NCBI GenBank assembly: GCA_949294195.1
Contig: CASFGK010000008.1
Span: 1 to 64,000 of the forward strand
Direction of reading: 5' to 3'
From: an uncultured Bacteroidales bacterium
GTDB lineage: Bacteria; Bacteroidota; Bacteroidia; Bacteroidales; UBA932
DNA length: 64,000 nt
Below are positions 45,979-55,513 of this stretch, piece by piece. Under the pieces are notes generated by a model. It was not told the DNA's origin, made no database searches, and saw only the letters and a list, made by a program, of their open reading frames with translations. The translations under genes and the position numbers were made by a program. Positions within the stretch are counted from its first letter, which is position 1; every line of letters starts with the position of its first letter.

Positions 45979-47268
45979 TCAGAGTCTGAATCTGAAGCCG
46001 ACTTCGAATCCGAGCATGAGCGGCTGCTCTGTCCTAATGCTTTTCGGGGCGTTGCTGTTCCGGAAATAATACCTGAGACTCGGGTCTATATATATTCCAA
46101 CGTAGTCACCGAGCATGAATTCCACACCTAGGCCGATGTTTGCGGAAAGCTGCAGGGAGCCTGTCTTTCCTGTATAAGAGAGATGTGGCAAGCCTGCATT
46201 GTCAGCAGTGTATTTATTTGATATGCAACAGTCTACAGCTCCTCCAGCATAAGCGTAAAGATCTATGAAATTCTTATTTACAATGCTGTAATAGAAGTTG
46301 ATAGGGATTCCTATATAGTGCTGTGAATTTCTGATATCCTCGTATCTGGTCCTTTCTGCCGGAATTTTGCCGGCATTTGTAAAGGTGCCGTCAAAGGTTC
46401 TGGTGAGGTATGTATAGTTGAGACCGATACTCATGGACCATTTTGGCGTGAAGCCCATCCGGACGCCTGCTCCGGCAGAAACCGGTATGCCATATCTGCT
46501 GTTGCCCTCACTGTCTTCTGTTATACCAGTTGTCACGGTGCTTCCCGGTGCCATTATTGAAGCTTCACGCAACCGCTGGGAGTTGGTGTTGCTGACAGCG
46601 TTTCCGTTGATTGTGAGTGATGTCCTGATTCTATGGGATTTGTCTTCACTGTCGTCTCCGAAGATATCGTACATGCCTGCATCATTTTCTTCTGCGTACG
46701 ATTGCGTTTCCGGGACTCCGGGAACCTTTGTTCCCGTGGTCTGCCGGCCGGCTGCCCGTCCATTATTGTCGGATATGCCGGTATCCGGAGTATCCTGTGT
46801 CCTGTCCGCCTGTCCTGTATCCACTGTATCCGTTAAATATTCCTGTGCGGCAGATTCTGCAACTGTAATGTCTGACGGTATCCTGGCGGCAATATCGTCC
46901 CGGCCTGCTTCGGACAGGGGGGCTGCCTGTGCTGTCATTGTTCTGCCGGAAACGGCTGGGAAAGAATCATCTGAAGCGGGTTCAGCTACAGCCACAATAC
47001 CTTTCTGCATTTCTTCAGGAGTATTGTCTCCTTTCTCATACAGACCGCTGAAAATCACAGTGGCGGCCAGGGCGGCTGCAGCAGCCAGACCTATGCCGGA
47101 ATTCCTGATCCATACCGGTACGCGCAGGTGCTGCCGGAGACCGGAAGGAGCGGAAGATGCATTCAGCCGTGTCCGGATGCCGTCCCATACCTGTTCGGGA
47201 ACTTCTTCCCGGCCGCTTTCAAGGACGGATTTGATTTTCAGGTCGAATATTTCGTCTTCTTTAAACAT
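45979..47268 (-). CDS. Putative anti-sigma-like protein with membrane helix and outer membrane barrel domain
   Basis: The 429-residue protein starts with a cytoplasmic-looking segment (EIFDLKIKSVLESG, VPEQVWDGIRTRLN) and a single membrane helix at about residues 56-76. A low-complexity Ala/Thr/Asp linker (about 80-230) and a C-terminal PorT-like beta barrel from about 245 follow, ending in FEVGFRFRL. It overlaps the ECF sigma factor gene by 8 nt, so they are translationally coupled. This fits a cognate anti-sigma factor that also carries a barrel domain. Direct regulation is inferred, not shown. Confidence 0.7.
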   Translation of the reverse strand: MFKEDEIFDLKIKSVLESGREEVPEQVWDGIRTRLNASSAPSGLRQHLRVPVWIRNSGIGLAAAAALAATVIFSGLYEKGDNTPEEMQKGIVAVAEPASDDSFPAVSGRTMTAQAAPLSEAGRDDIAARIPSDITVAESAAQEYLTDTVDTGQADRTQDTPDTGISDNNGRAAGRQTTGTKVPGVPETQSYAEENDAGMYDIFGDDSEDKSHRIRTSLTINGNAVSNTNSQRLREASIMAPGSTVTTGITEDSEGNSRYGIPVSAGAGVRMGFTPKWSMSIGLNYTYLTRTFDGTFTNAGKIPAERTRYEDIRNSQHYIGIPINFYYSIVNKNFIDLYAYAGGAVDCCISNKYTADNAGLPHLSYTGKTGSLQLSANIGLGVEFMLGDYVGIYIDPSLRYYFRNSNAPKSIRTEQPLMLGFEVGFRFRL

Positions 47269-47803
47269 TACCCTGTTCTTTAATTTTACTTTGCAGCCAC
47301 ACTCTTGCCCTGCTGAGCTGCGTCCTGGACGTGGTCTCTGTAATATTGAGCATTTCCGCTATTTCCTTGTGCGAGTATCCTTCGACTACATACATGTTGA
47401 ACACGGTGCGGAATCCCGGAGGCAGTGCAGTGATGAGCTTCATCAGCTCCTTGTACCCGATGTTTTCCATCTGGGAAGCGATGTCTGTACTGAGTCCGCG
47501 GGCATTTTCCAGCTCGTCACTCATTTTCAGTGCATCTTTTTTCCTGAGGTACATGAGTGCAGTGTTTACAAAGATCTTTCTTGCCCATCCCTCGAAAGAC
47601 CCGTTTCCCTTGTAGCTGCCAAGCTTGGAAAACAGGGTTATGAATCCCTCCTGAAGGATGTCCTGCGCGACTGAACGGTCACCTACATACCGGATGCAGA
47701 CAGGGAACATGCGGGACGCCAGCTGGTCATAAACGGCCCTCTGTGCAGCCCTGTCGCCCTTTATGCACAAATCAATCAATTTCTGCTCTGAGGATCCGGT
47801 CAC
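47261..47803 (-). CDS. ECF-type RNA polymerase sigma factor
   Basis: The sigma factor has region 2 (QDILQEGFITLFSKLGSYKG, with WARKIFVNTALMYLRKK) and region 4 (LPPGFRTVFNMYVVEGYSHKEIAEML). These give about 180 residues, the usual ECF length. The start is uncertain: no ATG exists near the N terminus, so I chose the GTG at 47803, and a TTG slightly upstream is possible. A TATGTTTG -7-like box lies at 47910-47903. Its stop overlaps the start of the membrane-anchored barrel gene, the likely regulator of its activity. Confidence 0.85.
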   Translation of the reverse strand: MTGSSEQKLIDLCIKGDRAAQRAVYDQLASRMFPVCIRYVGDRSVAQDILQEGFITLFSKLGSYKGNGSFEGWARKIFVNTALMYLRKKDALKMSDELENARGLSTDIASQMENIGYKELMKLITALPPGFRTVFNMYVVEGYSHKEIAEMLNITETTSRTQLSRARVWLQSKIKEQGNV

Positions 47804-48003
47804 GGTACTGTCTTTCCAATCAATTTCGCAAAACTCAATCAACCATGCGATTCCATAGATGCAGCAAGGAAAAGAAATGTTGCATCTGTCGCATTGTTTT
47901 GCCAAACATAAATAAAAAATCAGACATATAGAAGCTTCTTTACGGAAATGTACTATTTTTGCAGGATGTGCTTCCGGACAAATCCAAATGGAATTACCCG
48001 GAA

Positions 48004-49743
48004 ATGAACTTGTTGACAATGAAAGAACCGAGATTTGCCTTTACCGTGGCAGTTGTCCTTTCCTGTGTGTTGCTTGCCGTTCCGGCGCTGTCGCTTTCCG
48101 GACAGACGGAGGACAAGAGTTTTTATGAAAACCAGGTGATATCTGCTGTGGAGAAATATGATGCCCAGGATTTTTCAGGAGCATCTGATATACTGGAAAA
48201 AGTGATAGCCGGAGATCCATCCAATGATGCAGCTCATTATTATATGGGTCTTGCCGCCTTTTGCCTTAAGGATTTTGCCCGGGCCGAGTCCGAACTGAAG
48301 GCAGCCGTTCAGCTTGACTCTGCAAATTTCTGGTACAGATACCGGCTGGCTCTGGTCTATTCGGCTACGGACAGGAAGGAACTCACGATTGCCATGTATG
48401 AGGACCTTCTTGATGACTTTCCAAGGAAAAGTGATCTGTATTATAGTCTTATTGAATTGTATCTTTCCGACAACCAGTCGGACAAAGCCCTTGAAACGCT
48501 TTCCCAGATAGAAGCTGTATCCGGAAAGAATGAAGCGACAGCAATGACGCGCTTCCAGCTCCTTTCAAGACTCGGCAAGCAGGAAGAGGCTTATGCCAGT
48601 CTGGAGGAGTTCAATAAGGAATATTCTTCGCCTCAGGTGCTTACAGTCCTGGGCGATCAACAGATGTCCATGTACAGGGATTCTGCTGCCCTTGCATTTT
48701 ATGACGAGGCTCTGGATATTTCTCCGGGATATGCTCCGGCAGTTCTCGGGAAAGCCGAAGTGTTCCGGGTGACCAGACAGTATGACAGTTATTTTGCGGT
48801 GATTGGCAAATTCCTCTCCGATGACGCCATTCCTGCCGCAGGGAAATGCGACTACCTTAACGCAATAATGCAGCGGTCGGATCCGATGTTCCTGAAATCA
48901 TTCCTGCCGAGGGTTGATACCATGATTGTAAATACCGTGGCAGCGCATCCGAAGGACAGCACAGTCCTTCTTACGGCAGGAATCTACTTTTTCGGCACTG
49001 ACAGGGAGGAAACTGCTCTGGAATATCTGAAGGACAACATGGATATATATCCGGAAAGCGTCGCGGCCGCAGCCAACTATATGGAGGTGCTCATGTATTC
49101 GAAAGACTGGGACAGGCTGGCGGCCGAGTCGGAAGCCGCATATTCGAAGTTCCCTCATGAGACGGCATTCCTTGAACTGTCAAGCATGGCCCATTACAAC
49201 AAAGGCGAATACGGCAAAGTCCTGGACAACTGCAGGACAATCCTGTCTGCTGCAGACGGGGACACGCTGAAAATGCTTACCGCATATTCTACAATGGGCG
49301 ATATGTACCATCAGCTCGATGAAAATTCAAAAGCCTACAAGGCTTATGACAAGGCTTTGGAAATCAGCGGCACCTATGCTCCGGTCCTGAACAACTATGC
49401 CTTTTATCTGAGTATGGAGGGGAAAAAGCTCAAGAAGGCAGCCGCGATGAGCAGGATAACCATTGAACAGGAGCCTGACAATCCTACATATCTGGACACT
49501 TATGCATGGATACTGTATCTTCTGGACAAACCGGAAGAGGCAAAGCCCTATTTCAAGCATGCCATGCTGTATGGGGGGAAGGACAGTGTGGTGATTCTCG
49601 ACCATTACGCAGAGGTGCTTTATGCATTGAAGGAATACGACCTGGCGATGGTCTACTGGAATCAGGCCATTCTCAAGAACAACAACGAAATCCCTGACCT
49701 TGAACAAAGGGTGAAGGAAAGGAAAAAGGCTATCGGCAAATGA
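48004..49743 (+). CDS. Secreted TPR-repeat protein
   Basis: The protein of about 579 residues has a signal peptide (FAFTVAVVLSCVLLAVPALS, cut near LSGQ). At least eight TPR motifs follow, for example AAHYYMGLAAFCLKDFARAES and MGDMYHQLDENSKAYKAYDKALE. It is probably a periplasmic or outer membrane scaffold. The ATG at 48004 is chosen; 48019 is an alternative. TATTTTTG (47954-47961) fits a -7 box. The next gene overlaps it by 4 nt (ATGA), so the two are translated together. Confidence 0.85.
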   Translation: MNLLTMKEPRFAFTVAVVLSCVLLAVPALSLSGQTEDKSFYENQVISAVEKYDAQDFSGASDILEKVIAGDPSNDAAHYYMGLAAFCLKDFARAESELKAAVQLDSANFWYRYRLALVYSATDRKELTIAMYEDLLDDFPRKSDLYYSLIELYLSDNQSDKALETLSQIEAVSGKNEATAMTRFQLLSRLGKQEEAYASLEEFNKEYSSPQVLTVLGDQQMSMYRDSAALAFYDEALDISPGYAPAVLGKAEVFRVTRQYDSYFAVIGKFLSDDAIPAAGKCDYLNAIMQRSDPMFLKSFLPRVDTMIVNTVAAHPKDSTVLLTAGIYFFGTDREETALEYLKDNMDIYPESVAAAANYMEVLMYSKDWDRLAAESEAAYSKFPHETAFLELSSMAHYNKGEYGKVLDNCRTILSAADGDTLKMLTAYSTMGDMYHQLDENSKAYKAYDKALEISGTYAPVLNNYAFYLSMEGKKLKKAAAMSRITIEQEPDNPTYLDTYAWILYLLDKPEEAKPYFKHAMLYGGKDSVVILDHYAEVLYALKEYDLAMVYWNQAILKNNNEIPDLEQRVKERKKAIGK

Positions 49744-50933
49744 TGGGCAGATGTATATTATTCATAGCCGCTTTTCTTGCGGTCCTGTCTTTTTCTCCGG
49801 TCTGTGCCGATGCTCAGGACATAAAGGAGCATGAGGCAAGGAAAGCCAGACTCGAGAAGGATATAGAACTTATAGACAGGCAGCTTTCGGAGAATGAGTC
49901 CCGCAGCCGGAGCATGCTTTCCAGCCTTACGCTTATCAGGACGCAGATAGCCAGCAGGAAATCGCTGATATCCGAGAGCAACAGGCTTATCAGGACATAT
50001 TCGGATGAAATATACCTTTCCCAGTTGAGGATAAACCGGCTGGATGCCAGGATAGATACCCTGACTGTACATTACGGAAGGCTCGTCAGGAGCGCATACA
50101 AGAACAGGGATGCCAAAGTATGGTACATGTACATTCTGGCCAGTGACAATCTCGGACAGGCATTCCGCCGGTACATCTATTTCAAGAACCTTTCCGCTGA
50201 AATGAAAAGGCAGGCTGATGAAATCAGGCTTGCGAGAGAAGAACTTCAGAGACGCAAGTCGGAGCTTCAGGAAATGAAAGCGGATGCGGAAAAGGTGAAG
50301 AAACAGAGACAGACCGAGCTGGCTTCTCTCCAGAAAGAGGAGGCCAGATCTGAAAACATGGTGGCGCAGCTCAACAGGAACAGGAAAAAATACGAAAGAG
50401 AACTTGCATCGAAGAGAAAGGAAGTGAATGCCCTTAACCGGGAAATCGAAAGGCTTATCAGGGAGTCTATGAAGTCAGGGGAGAAGGGGAAAGAGCCTCC
50501 GGCTGAAGTTGACTACGCTCTTGATGCGGAGTTTTCCGCAAACAAGGGTAAGCTTCCGTGGCCGGTCGAGGGGGTTGTCGTAGACAAGTTCGGACAGCAC
50601 TATCATCCTGTCTTCAAAGGTGTAAAGCTCCCGTTCAACAACGGTGTATCCATAGCTGTAGCCAAAAGTGCCAAGGTGAAAGCCATATTCGACGGTGTAG
50701 TCAGGCAGATAGTTGTCATGCCCGGATACAACCAATGTGTCCTGATACAGCACGGGAACTGGTTCTCTTTTTACTGCAAGCTTCAGAATTCGACTGTAAA
50801 GGCAGGAGACAAGGTGAAGACAGGGCAGGTCATAGGAACAGTGGATACTATCAATGGTGATACCCAGCTGCATTTCCAGATATGGCAGAAACAGACTCCT
50901 CAGAATCCCGAATTGTGGCTCAGGAAAAGATAA
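49740..50933 (+). CDS. EnvC-like murein hydrolase activator (coiled coil plus degenerate LytM)
   Basis: The 397-residue secreted protein has a signal peptide (cut near CADAQ), a long coiled coil (about residues 25-245) and a C-terminal M23/LytM domain (about 265-397). The zinc ligands are mostly replaced: the HxxxD position reads NNGVSIAV and the YxHL position reads YCKL, while QLHFQIW keeps one His. That is the EnvC type, which activates amidases at the septum rather than cutting peptidoglycan. It is coupled to the TPR gene upstream. Confidence 0.85.
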   Translation: MMGRCILFIAAFLAVLSFSPVCADAQDIKEHEARKARLEKDIELIDRQLSENESRSRSMLSSLTLIRTQIASRKSLISESNRLIRTYSDEIYLSQLRINRLDARIDTLTVHYGRLVRSAYKNRDAKVWYMYILASDNLGQAFRRYIYFKNLSAEMKRQADEIRLAREELQRRKSELQEMKADAEKVKKQRQTELASLQKEEARSENMVAQLNRNRKKYERELASKRKEVNALNREIERLIRESMKSGEKGKEPPAEVDYALDAEFSANKGKLPWPVEGVVVDKFGQHYHPVFKGVKLPFNNGVSIAVAKSAKVKAIFDGVVRQIVVMPGYNQCVLIQHGNWFSFYCKLQNSTVKAGDKVKTGQVIGTVDTINGDTQLHFQIWQKQTPQNPELWLRKR

Positions 50934-51002
50934 CGGGGTTTGTTCTGGACTGACAGGTCCGGGATGTCCGTAAGGAAAACGAATAAGATTCTGCAGAAAG
51001 CT

Positions 51003-52472
51003 ATGAAAAAGACGAAAATCAACAAGACTGTATTTCTTACAGGAGCGACCGGACATATGGGATGGGCCGGCTTCCAGGAACTCTATAAAAGGAAAGCCCG
51101 CTTCAACATAACCCTTCTTGCCCGTCCGAGCAAGAAGAACCGGAAACTGCTCGCGCCTTATGAAAATGATCCTTCCGTAAAGATAGTATGGGGGGACCTT
51201 ATGAATTACAGTGATGTGCTTGAGGGAGTCACCGGTGCCGACTATGTGCTTCATGTAGGAGGAATGGTGTCTCCTCAGGCGGATTATTATCCGGAAAAGA
51301 CTCTGGAAGTCAATGTCAGGTCGGCGGAAAATGTGGTACAGGCGATATTGTCACAGCCTGACAGGGACAGAATCAGGGCCGTTTACATAGGATCTGTCGC
51401 TCAGTGCGGGGACAGGCGTCTTCCGGTACACTGGGGAAGGACCGGAGATCCTGTATACGCAAGCGAATTCGACAAATATTCCGTATCAAAGTGTATAGGT
51501 GAAAAGATATTCGCGGATTCAGGTCTCAAATGGTGGGTTTCTCTCCGCCAGTCAGGTATCCTTTATCCGGCCATTGTCAAGAATATAGACCCTATAATGT
51601 TCCATGTCCCGATCGGAGGAGTACTGGAATGGTCTACAATAGAGGATTCCGGCCGTGTGCTTGCCAATGTCTGCGAGAGCGGCGTCCCGGACGAGTTCTG
51701 GAACAGATTCTACAACATAGGCAGCGGAGAGCAGTACCGTCTTACGAATTACGAATTCGAGCACAGACTCCTGAGTGCGCTCGGAATGGATATGGAAAAG
51801 GTTTTCGAGCCGCAGTGGTTCGCTACCAGGAATTTCCATGGCATGTGGTATCTGGATTCGGATGTACTTGAGGATTATCTGCATTTCAGGGGGAATGTCC
51901 CGGTGGATGATTATTTCAGAAGCCTTGTGTCCAGGCTGCCATGGTTCTATTCCCTTGCACGCTTTGTCCCGTCTTCTGTTGTCAGAAGATTCATGAAGCC
52001 GCTTACTGAAGTCAGGGATCTCGGCTCTCAGTATTGGGTGAAGTATGACCCGGAAAGGATGAAGGCTTTTTATGGGTCAATGGAAGAGTATCTTGACATC
52101 AGGACATGGGACCGGATTCGTCCCGGCAGTCCGGAGAAGAACATACGGCGCGCAGAAGAAAAGAAGGAAATACTCCGTCTCAATCATGGCTATGATACTT
52201 CCCGGTCTGTATATACGCTTACAGAAAAGGAAGTTGAAGCGGCTGCTGCATTCCGTGGAGGCCGTTTTATTGGTCCGGCAGAAAAGCTTGGGCAGAGGGG
52301 AGCCCTTTTCGAGTGGGAGTGTGAACACGGCCACAGATTCGCCGCCACTCTTGAATATGTGCTGCTTGGGGGCGGATGGTGCAGCTCTTGCGATATGAAT
52401 GATGTGAGGTCGCATGTGACCCCGAAAAACAGATTTATCTGGCAGGTATTGTCCGGACAGTACCTGGAATGA
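51003..52472 (+). CDS. Extended SDR (NAD-dependent epimerase/dehydratase) with C-terminal Cys/His motif
   Basis: The protein of about 489 residues starts with the Rossmann motif FLTGATGHMGWAG. The catalytic region is YSVSKCIGEK (YxxxK), placing it among extended short-chain dehydrogenases related to nucleotide-sugar epimerases. Residues after about 360 are extra to the family. Near 440-463 they hold CEHGH and WCSSC, a likely small zinc-binding fold. The ATG at 51003 is preferred; 50964 is an alternative. Its 3' end overlaps the convergent nrdG by 38 nt. Substrate unknown. Confidence 0.8.
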   Translation: MKKTKINKTVFLTGATGHMGWAGFQELYKRKARFNITLLARPSKKNRKLLAPYENDPSVKIVWGDLMNYSDVLEGVTGADYVLHVGGMVSPQADYYPEKTLEVNVRSAENVVQAILSQPDRDRIRAVYIGSVAQCGDRRLPVHWGRTGDPVYASEFDKYSVSKCIGEKIFADSGLKWWVSLRQSGILYPAIVKNIDPIMFHVPIGGVLEWSTIEDSGRVLANVCESGVPDEFWNRFYNIGSGEQYRLTNYEFEHRLLSALGMDMEKVFEPQWFATRNFHGMWYLDSDVLEDYLHFRGNVPVDDYFRSLVSRLPWFYSLARFVPSSVVRRFMKPLTEVRDLGSQYWVKYDPERMKAFYGSMEEYLDIRTWDRIRPGSPEKNIRRAEEKKEILRLNHGYDTSRSVYTLTEKEVEAAAAFRGGRFIGPAEKLGQRGALFEWECEHGHRFAATLEYVLLGGGWCSSCDMNDVRSHVTPKNRFIWQVLSGQYLE

Positions 52473-52938
52473 TATCCTCTTCTTTTCCGTGGAGATAAAT
52501 TATCCTCTGGTTGGAACTGCCTCTGAAAAGCAGTTCCGTATCCCTTTTTTCCAGAATGAAAGGACCGTCTACCAGGACATCAATGTATGGAAGTATCATG
52601 GAAAGTTTCTTGTCTGCAAGGATTTCTTCGTAGGTGAATCCTGTATAGCACCATATGGTCTTGGATGTCCGTTCTTTTATCTTTCGGGCCAGTTCGGTGA
52701 AAGCTTCCACCTGATAGAGCGGGTCTCCTCCGGTGAATGTCACATTGCTGAATTCATCATCTTCAATCAGTTCCAGAAGTTTGTCGACATCCATCTCCTT
52801 ACCGCCGTTCATATCCCATGACTGAGGGTTGTGACATCCGGGACAGCGGTGCAGACATCCTGCACAGTATATTGAAGTACGGAGACCAGGGCCGTCGGCC
52901 ATGGTCTCCTCTATGATATCCAGTACTCTGATATTCAT
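52435..52938 (-). CDS. nrdG: Anaerobic ribonucleotide reductase activating protein (radical SAM)
   Basis: NrdG uses S-adenosylmethionine and a 4Fe-4S cluster to form the glycyl radical on NrdD. The 167-residue protein has the radical SAM CxxxCxxC in GCLHRCPGCHN and the GGDPLY motif in FTGGDPLYQVE. It lies 68 nt downstream of nrdD on the same strand, as expected. The ATG at 52938 matches family starts. The gene end overlaps the convergent SDR gene. Confidence 0.95.
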   Translation of the reverse strand: MNIRVLDIIEETMADGPGLRTSIYCAGCLHRCPGCHNPQSWDMNGGKEMDVDKLLELIEDDEFSNVTFTGGDPLYQVEAFTELARKIKERTSKTIWCYTGFTYEEILADKKLSMILPYIDVLVDGPFILEKRDTELLFRGSSNQRIIYLHGKEEDIIPGTVRTIPAR

Positions 52939-53006
52939 TTTCCAGATTATGTTTATGAGGTGGCGTGAAGCTGTTTTCCTGCAAACAGATACTAAACGGC
53001 GTACTG

Positions 53007-55214
53007 CTATTTGTGGACGACGCGGTCCTTGAGCTCTGCCAGTTTGGCACTGTTCCATCTTTCGGTAGTTCCGACCAGGTAGCCTGTGATGCGCTGCAGT
53101 CTGTCGATATGGTGTCCGTGGCAGTGAGGACATTCCTCAAGGTCGGCATCGGCATTCTCGAATCCGCAGTCCATGCAACGGTTCCTGTTGTGGTTTACTG
53201 AGCCGTATCCGATATTGTACTTGTCCATCAGGTCTACTATGGCCATGATTGCTTCCGGATTGTGGGTCGCGTCTCCGTCTATTTCCACGTAGAAGATATG
53301 GCCTCCTCTGGTCAGGTCATGATATGGGGCTTCGACTTCCGCCTTGTGCTTTGGCGTGCAGTGGTAGTATACAGGGACGTGGTTGGAGTTCGTGTAATAT
53401 TCCTTGTCTGTCACTCCTTTTATTATGCCGAACTTCTTCCTGTCCATCTTGGTGAAGCGTCCTGCAAGTCCTTCTGCCGGTGTGGCGAGTACGCTGAAGT
53501 TGTGCTGGTATTTCTCCGAGAACTCGTTTGCCTTGTCTCTGAAATATGTTATGATTCTGAGGCCGAGCTGCTGGGCTTCCTCTGATTCTCCATGATGCTT
53601 GCCGGTAAGTGCTATAAGGGCTTCGGCCAGTCCGATGAATCCGATTCCGAGGGTTCCCTGGTTGATTACCGGCTCTATGGTGTCGTCCTCTTTAAGGTTT
53701 TCGCTTCCGAGCCATAGGGCACCCATCAGCAGAGGGAACTGCTTTTTGAGGGCGGTTTTCTGGAAGTTGTATCTCTCACATAGCTGCTTTGCAGTGATGT
53801 TGAGGGCCCAGTCAAGCTTGTTGAAGAATTTCTGTATCCTGTCGTTCCTGTCAGGCTCGTCCATGCATTCTATGGCGAGTCTTACAATGTTTATAGTAGT
53901 GAATGACAGGTTGCCCCTGGCAATGGAGGTCTTTGGTCCGAACCTGTTCTCGAATACCCTTGTACGGCATCCCATTGTGGCTACCTCGTAGTTGTATCTT
54001 TCAGGATCATCGGCTCTCCAGAGCTCGTGCCGGTTGAATGTGGCATCCAGATTCAGGAAATTAGGGAAAAACCTGCGTGCTGATACCTTGCAGGCAAACC
54101 TGTACAGGTCATAATTCCTGTCTTCCGGCAGATAGCTGGCACCGCGTTTCTTTTTCCATATCTGGATAGGGAAGATGGCTGTAGAGCCGTTTCCTACTCC
54201 TTCATATGTGGTGTTCAGGATTTCCCTTATGACGCAACGACCTTCGGCAGAAGTGTCCGTACCGTAGTTGATGGAACTGAAGACGACCTGATTTCCCCCG
54301 CGGGAATGGATGGAATTCATATTATGGACGAATGCTTCCATAGACTGGTGTACACGGCTTACGGTCATGTTTATTGCATGCTGTATCACCCGTTCCTCGC
54401 CTTGCATTCCTACCAGATCGCGCTTGATGTAGTCGTCAAGTTCCATGTTGTACAGATGGCTGTAGTCCTTTCCGTCAAGCTCTCCGATTTTTTCGAGCTC
54501 CTCCTGGAAGCTTTTGCGGACAAAAGGGGCCATATAGAAGTCAAAAGCGGGAATCGCCTGTCCTCCATGCATTTCGTTCTGGACTGTCTCCATGGAGATG
54601 CATCCGAGGATACTTGCAGTCTCTATCCTTTTGGCTGGGCGGGACTCGCCATGCCCTGCAAAGAATCCGTTTTTGAGAATCTTGTCCAACGGATGCTGCA
54701 CGCATGTAAGGCTTTTGGTAGGGTAGTAGTCCTTGTCGTGTATGTGGATGTAGCCGTTCTGGACCGCTTCCTTCACTTCTTCCGAGAGAAGACATTCGTC
54801 AACAAAAGACTTGGTGGACTCGGAAGCGAACTTCATCATCATTCCCGCAGGTGTGTCCGCATTCATGTTGGCGTTCTCTCTGGTTACATCAGTTGCCTGG
54901 GCCTCAATGATTTCCTTGAAAATCTCGCGGGACTTGGCCTTTCTTGCAAGATTTCTCTGGTTGCGGTAAGCGATGTATTTCTTCGCCACCTCCTTGCGCG
55001 GACTTTTCATGAGCTCCATTTCCACCACATCCTGGATATCCTCCACGCTCATTTCATCCTTGTCGATTCTGGAGATTGTGGCGGCGATTTCCGCTGCCAG
55101 AACGATGTCTTCACCCTGCTCGGTGACATCCATAGCCTTGAGGACTGCATCAACGATTTTCCTCTTGTCGAAATCGACGATACGTCCGTCCCTTTTGATT
55201 ACATGCTTTACCAT
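53007..55214 (-). CDS. nrdD: Anaerobic ribonucleoside-triphosphate reductase
   Basis: NrdD reduces ribonucleoside triphosphates to deoxy forms without oxygen. The 735-residue protein has an N-terminal ATP-cone (VIKRDGRIVDFDKRKIVDAV) for allosteric control. The catalytic barrel and the C-terminal zinc cysteines CMDCGFENADADLEECPHC come next. The glycyl-radical segment RITGYLVGT follows. An ATG at 55259 is an alternative start giving 750 residues. A TATATTTG box (55355-55348) probably serves as -7. With nrdG it forms the anaerobic dNTP pathway. Confidence 0.96.
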   Translation of the reverse strand: MVKHVIKRDGRIVDFDKRKIVDAVLKAMDVTEQGEDIVLAAEIAATISRIDKDEMSVEDIQDVVEMELMKSPRKEVAKKYIAYRNQRNLARKAKSREIFKEIIEAQATDVTRENANMNADTPAGMMMKFASESTKSFVDECLLSEEVKEAVQNGYIHIHDKDYYPTKSLTCVQHPLDKILKNGFFAGHGESRPAKRIETASILGCISMETVQNEMHGGQAIPAFDFYMAPFVRKSFQEELEKIGELDGKDYSHLYNMELDDYIKRDLVGMQGEERVIQHAINMTVSRVHQSMEAFVHNMNSIHSRGGNQVVFSSINYGTDTSAEGRCVIREILNTTYEGVGNGSTAIFPIQIWKKKRGASYLPEDRNYDLYRFACKVSARRFFPNFLNLDATFNRHELWRADDPERYNYEVATMGCRTRVFENRFGPKTSIARGNLSFTTINIVRLAIECMDEPDRNDRIQKFFNKLDWALNITAKQLCERYNFQKTALKKQFPLLMGALWLGSENLKEDDTIEPVINQGTLGIGFIGLAEALIALTGKHHGESEEAQQLGLRIITYFRDKANEFSEKYQHNFSVLATPAEGLAGRFTKMDRKKFGIIKGVTDKEYYTNSNHVPVYYHCTPKHKAEVEAPYHDLTRGGHIFYVEIDGDATHNPEAIMAIVDLMDKYNIGYGSVNHNRNRCMDCGFENADADLEECPHCHGHHIDRLQRITGYLVGTTERWNSAKLAELKDRVVHK

Positions 55215-55259
55215 AAGTGCCGTGTTGTTAACGTCATCCCAGGACAGCGCCGCTGCCAT

Positions 55260-55513
55260 GCCGTCCTCTGATGTCGGAAGTTATGTATTGATGATTGTTT
55301 TCCAGCCTGGAAGCGGAGTGCAATGCTTCCGTGTCCTTTCCGGATGACAAATATAATCCAATTATCCGTACGGTGGCGGGATTCCAGCTGAAAAAGTTAT
55401 TAACAATTAAAGAAAACCCTTGTTAATATAATGATTAACAAGGGTTTATAAATATTCTAAATTAGAAAAATTCAAAATCCGCTAACAATGTTGTTATTTT
55501 TGCCCGCGGGTTT
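55260..55513. other. Intergenic region upstream of nrdD with terminator
   Basis: It holds the nrdD leader with a small hairpin (GGAAGC/GCTTCC around 55313-55330) and the TATATTTG box, then an AT-rich part ending at the transferase gene. I find no NrdR-box that I can call with confidence. Confidence 0.5.
55414..55447 (-). terminator. Terminator of the phosphopantetheinyl transferase gene
   Basis: Perfect 14-nt arms AAACCCTTGTTAAT and ATTAACAAGGGTTT (55414-55427 and 55434-55447), with a T-rich tail when read leftward. It is about 65 nt after the stop of the minus-strand transferase gene. Confidence 0.7.

Noticed and set aside
46418-47674. 418-codon plus-strand open frame
   Set aside because: Runs across both the sigma factor and barrel genes on the opposite strand; Ser/Pro/Arg-rich shadow.
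54306-55271. 321-codon plus-strand open frame
   Set aside because: Antisense to nrdD, with His/Cys/Leu-rich shadow composition and no family features.
55390-55510. TTAACA-rich stretch as a second origin
   Set aside because: The repeats form one perfect hairpin with a T-rich tail placed as a terminator, and gene directions do not diverge here.
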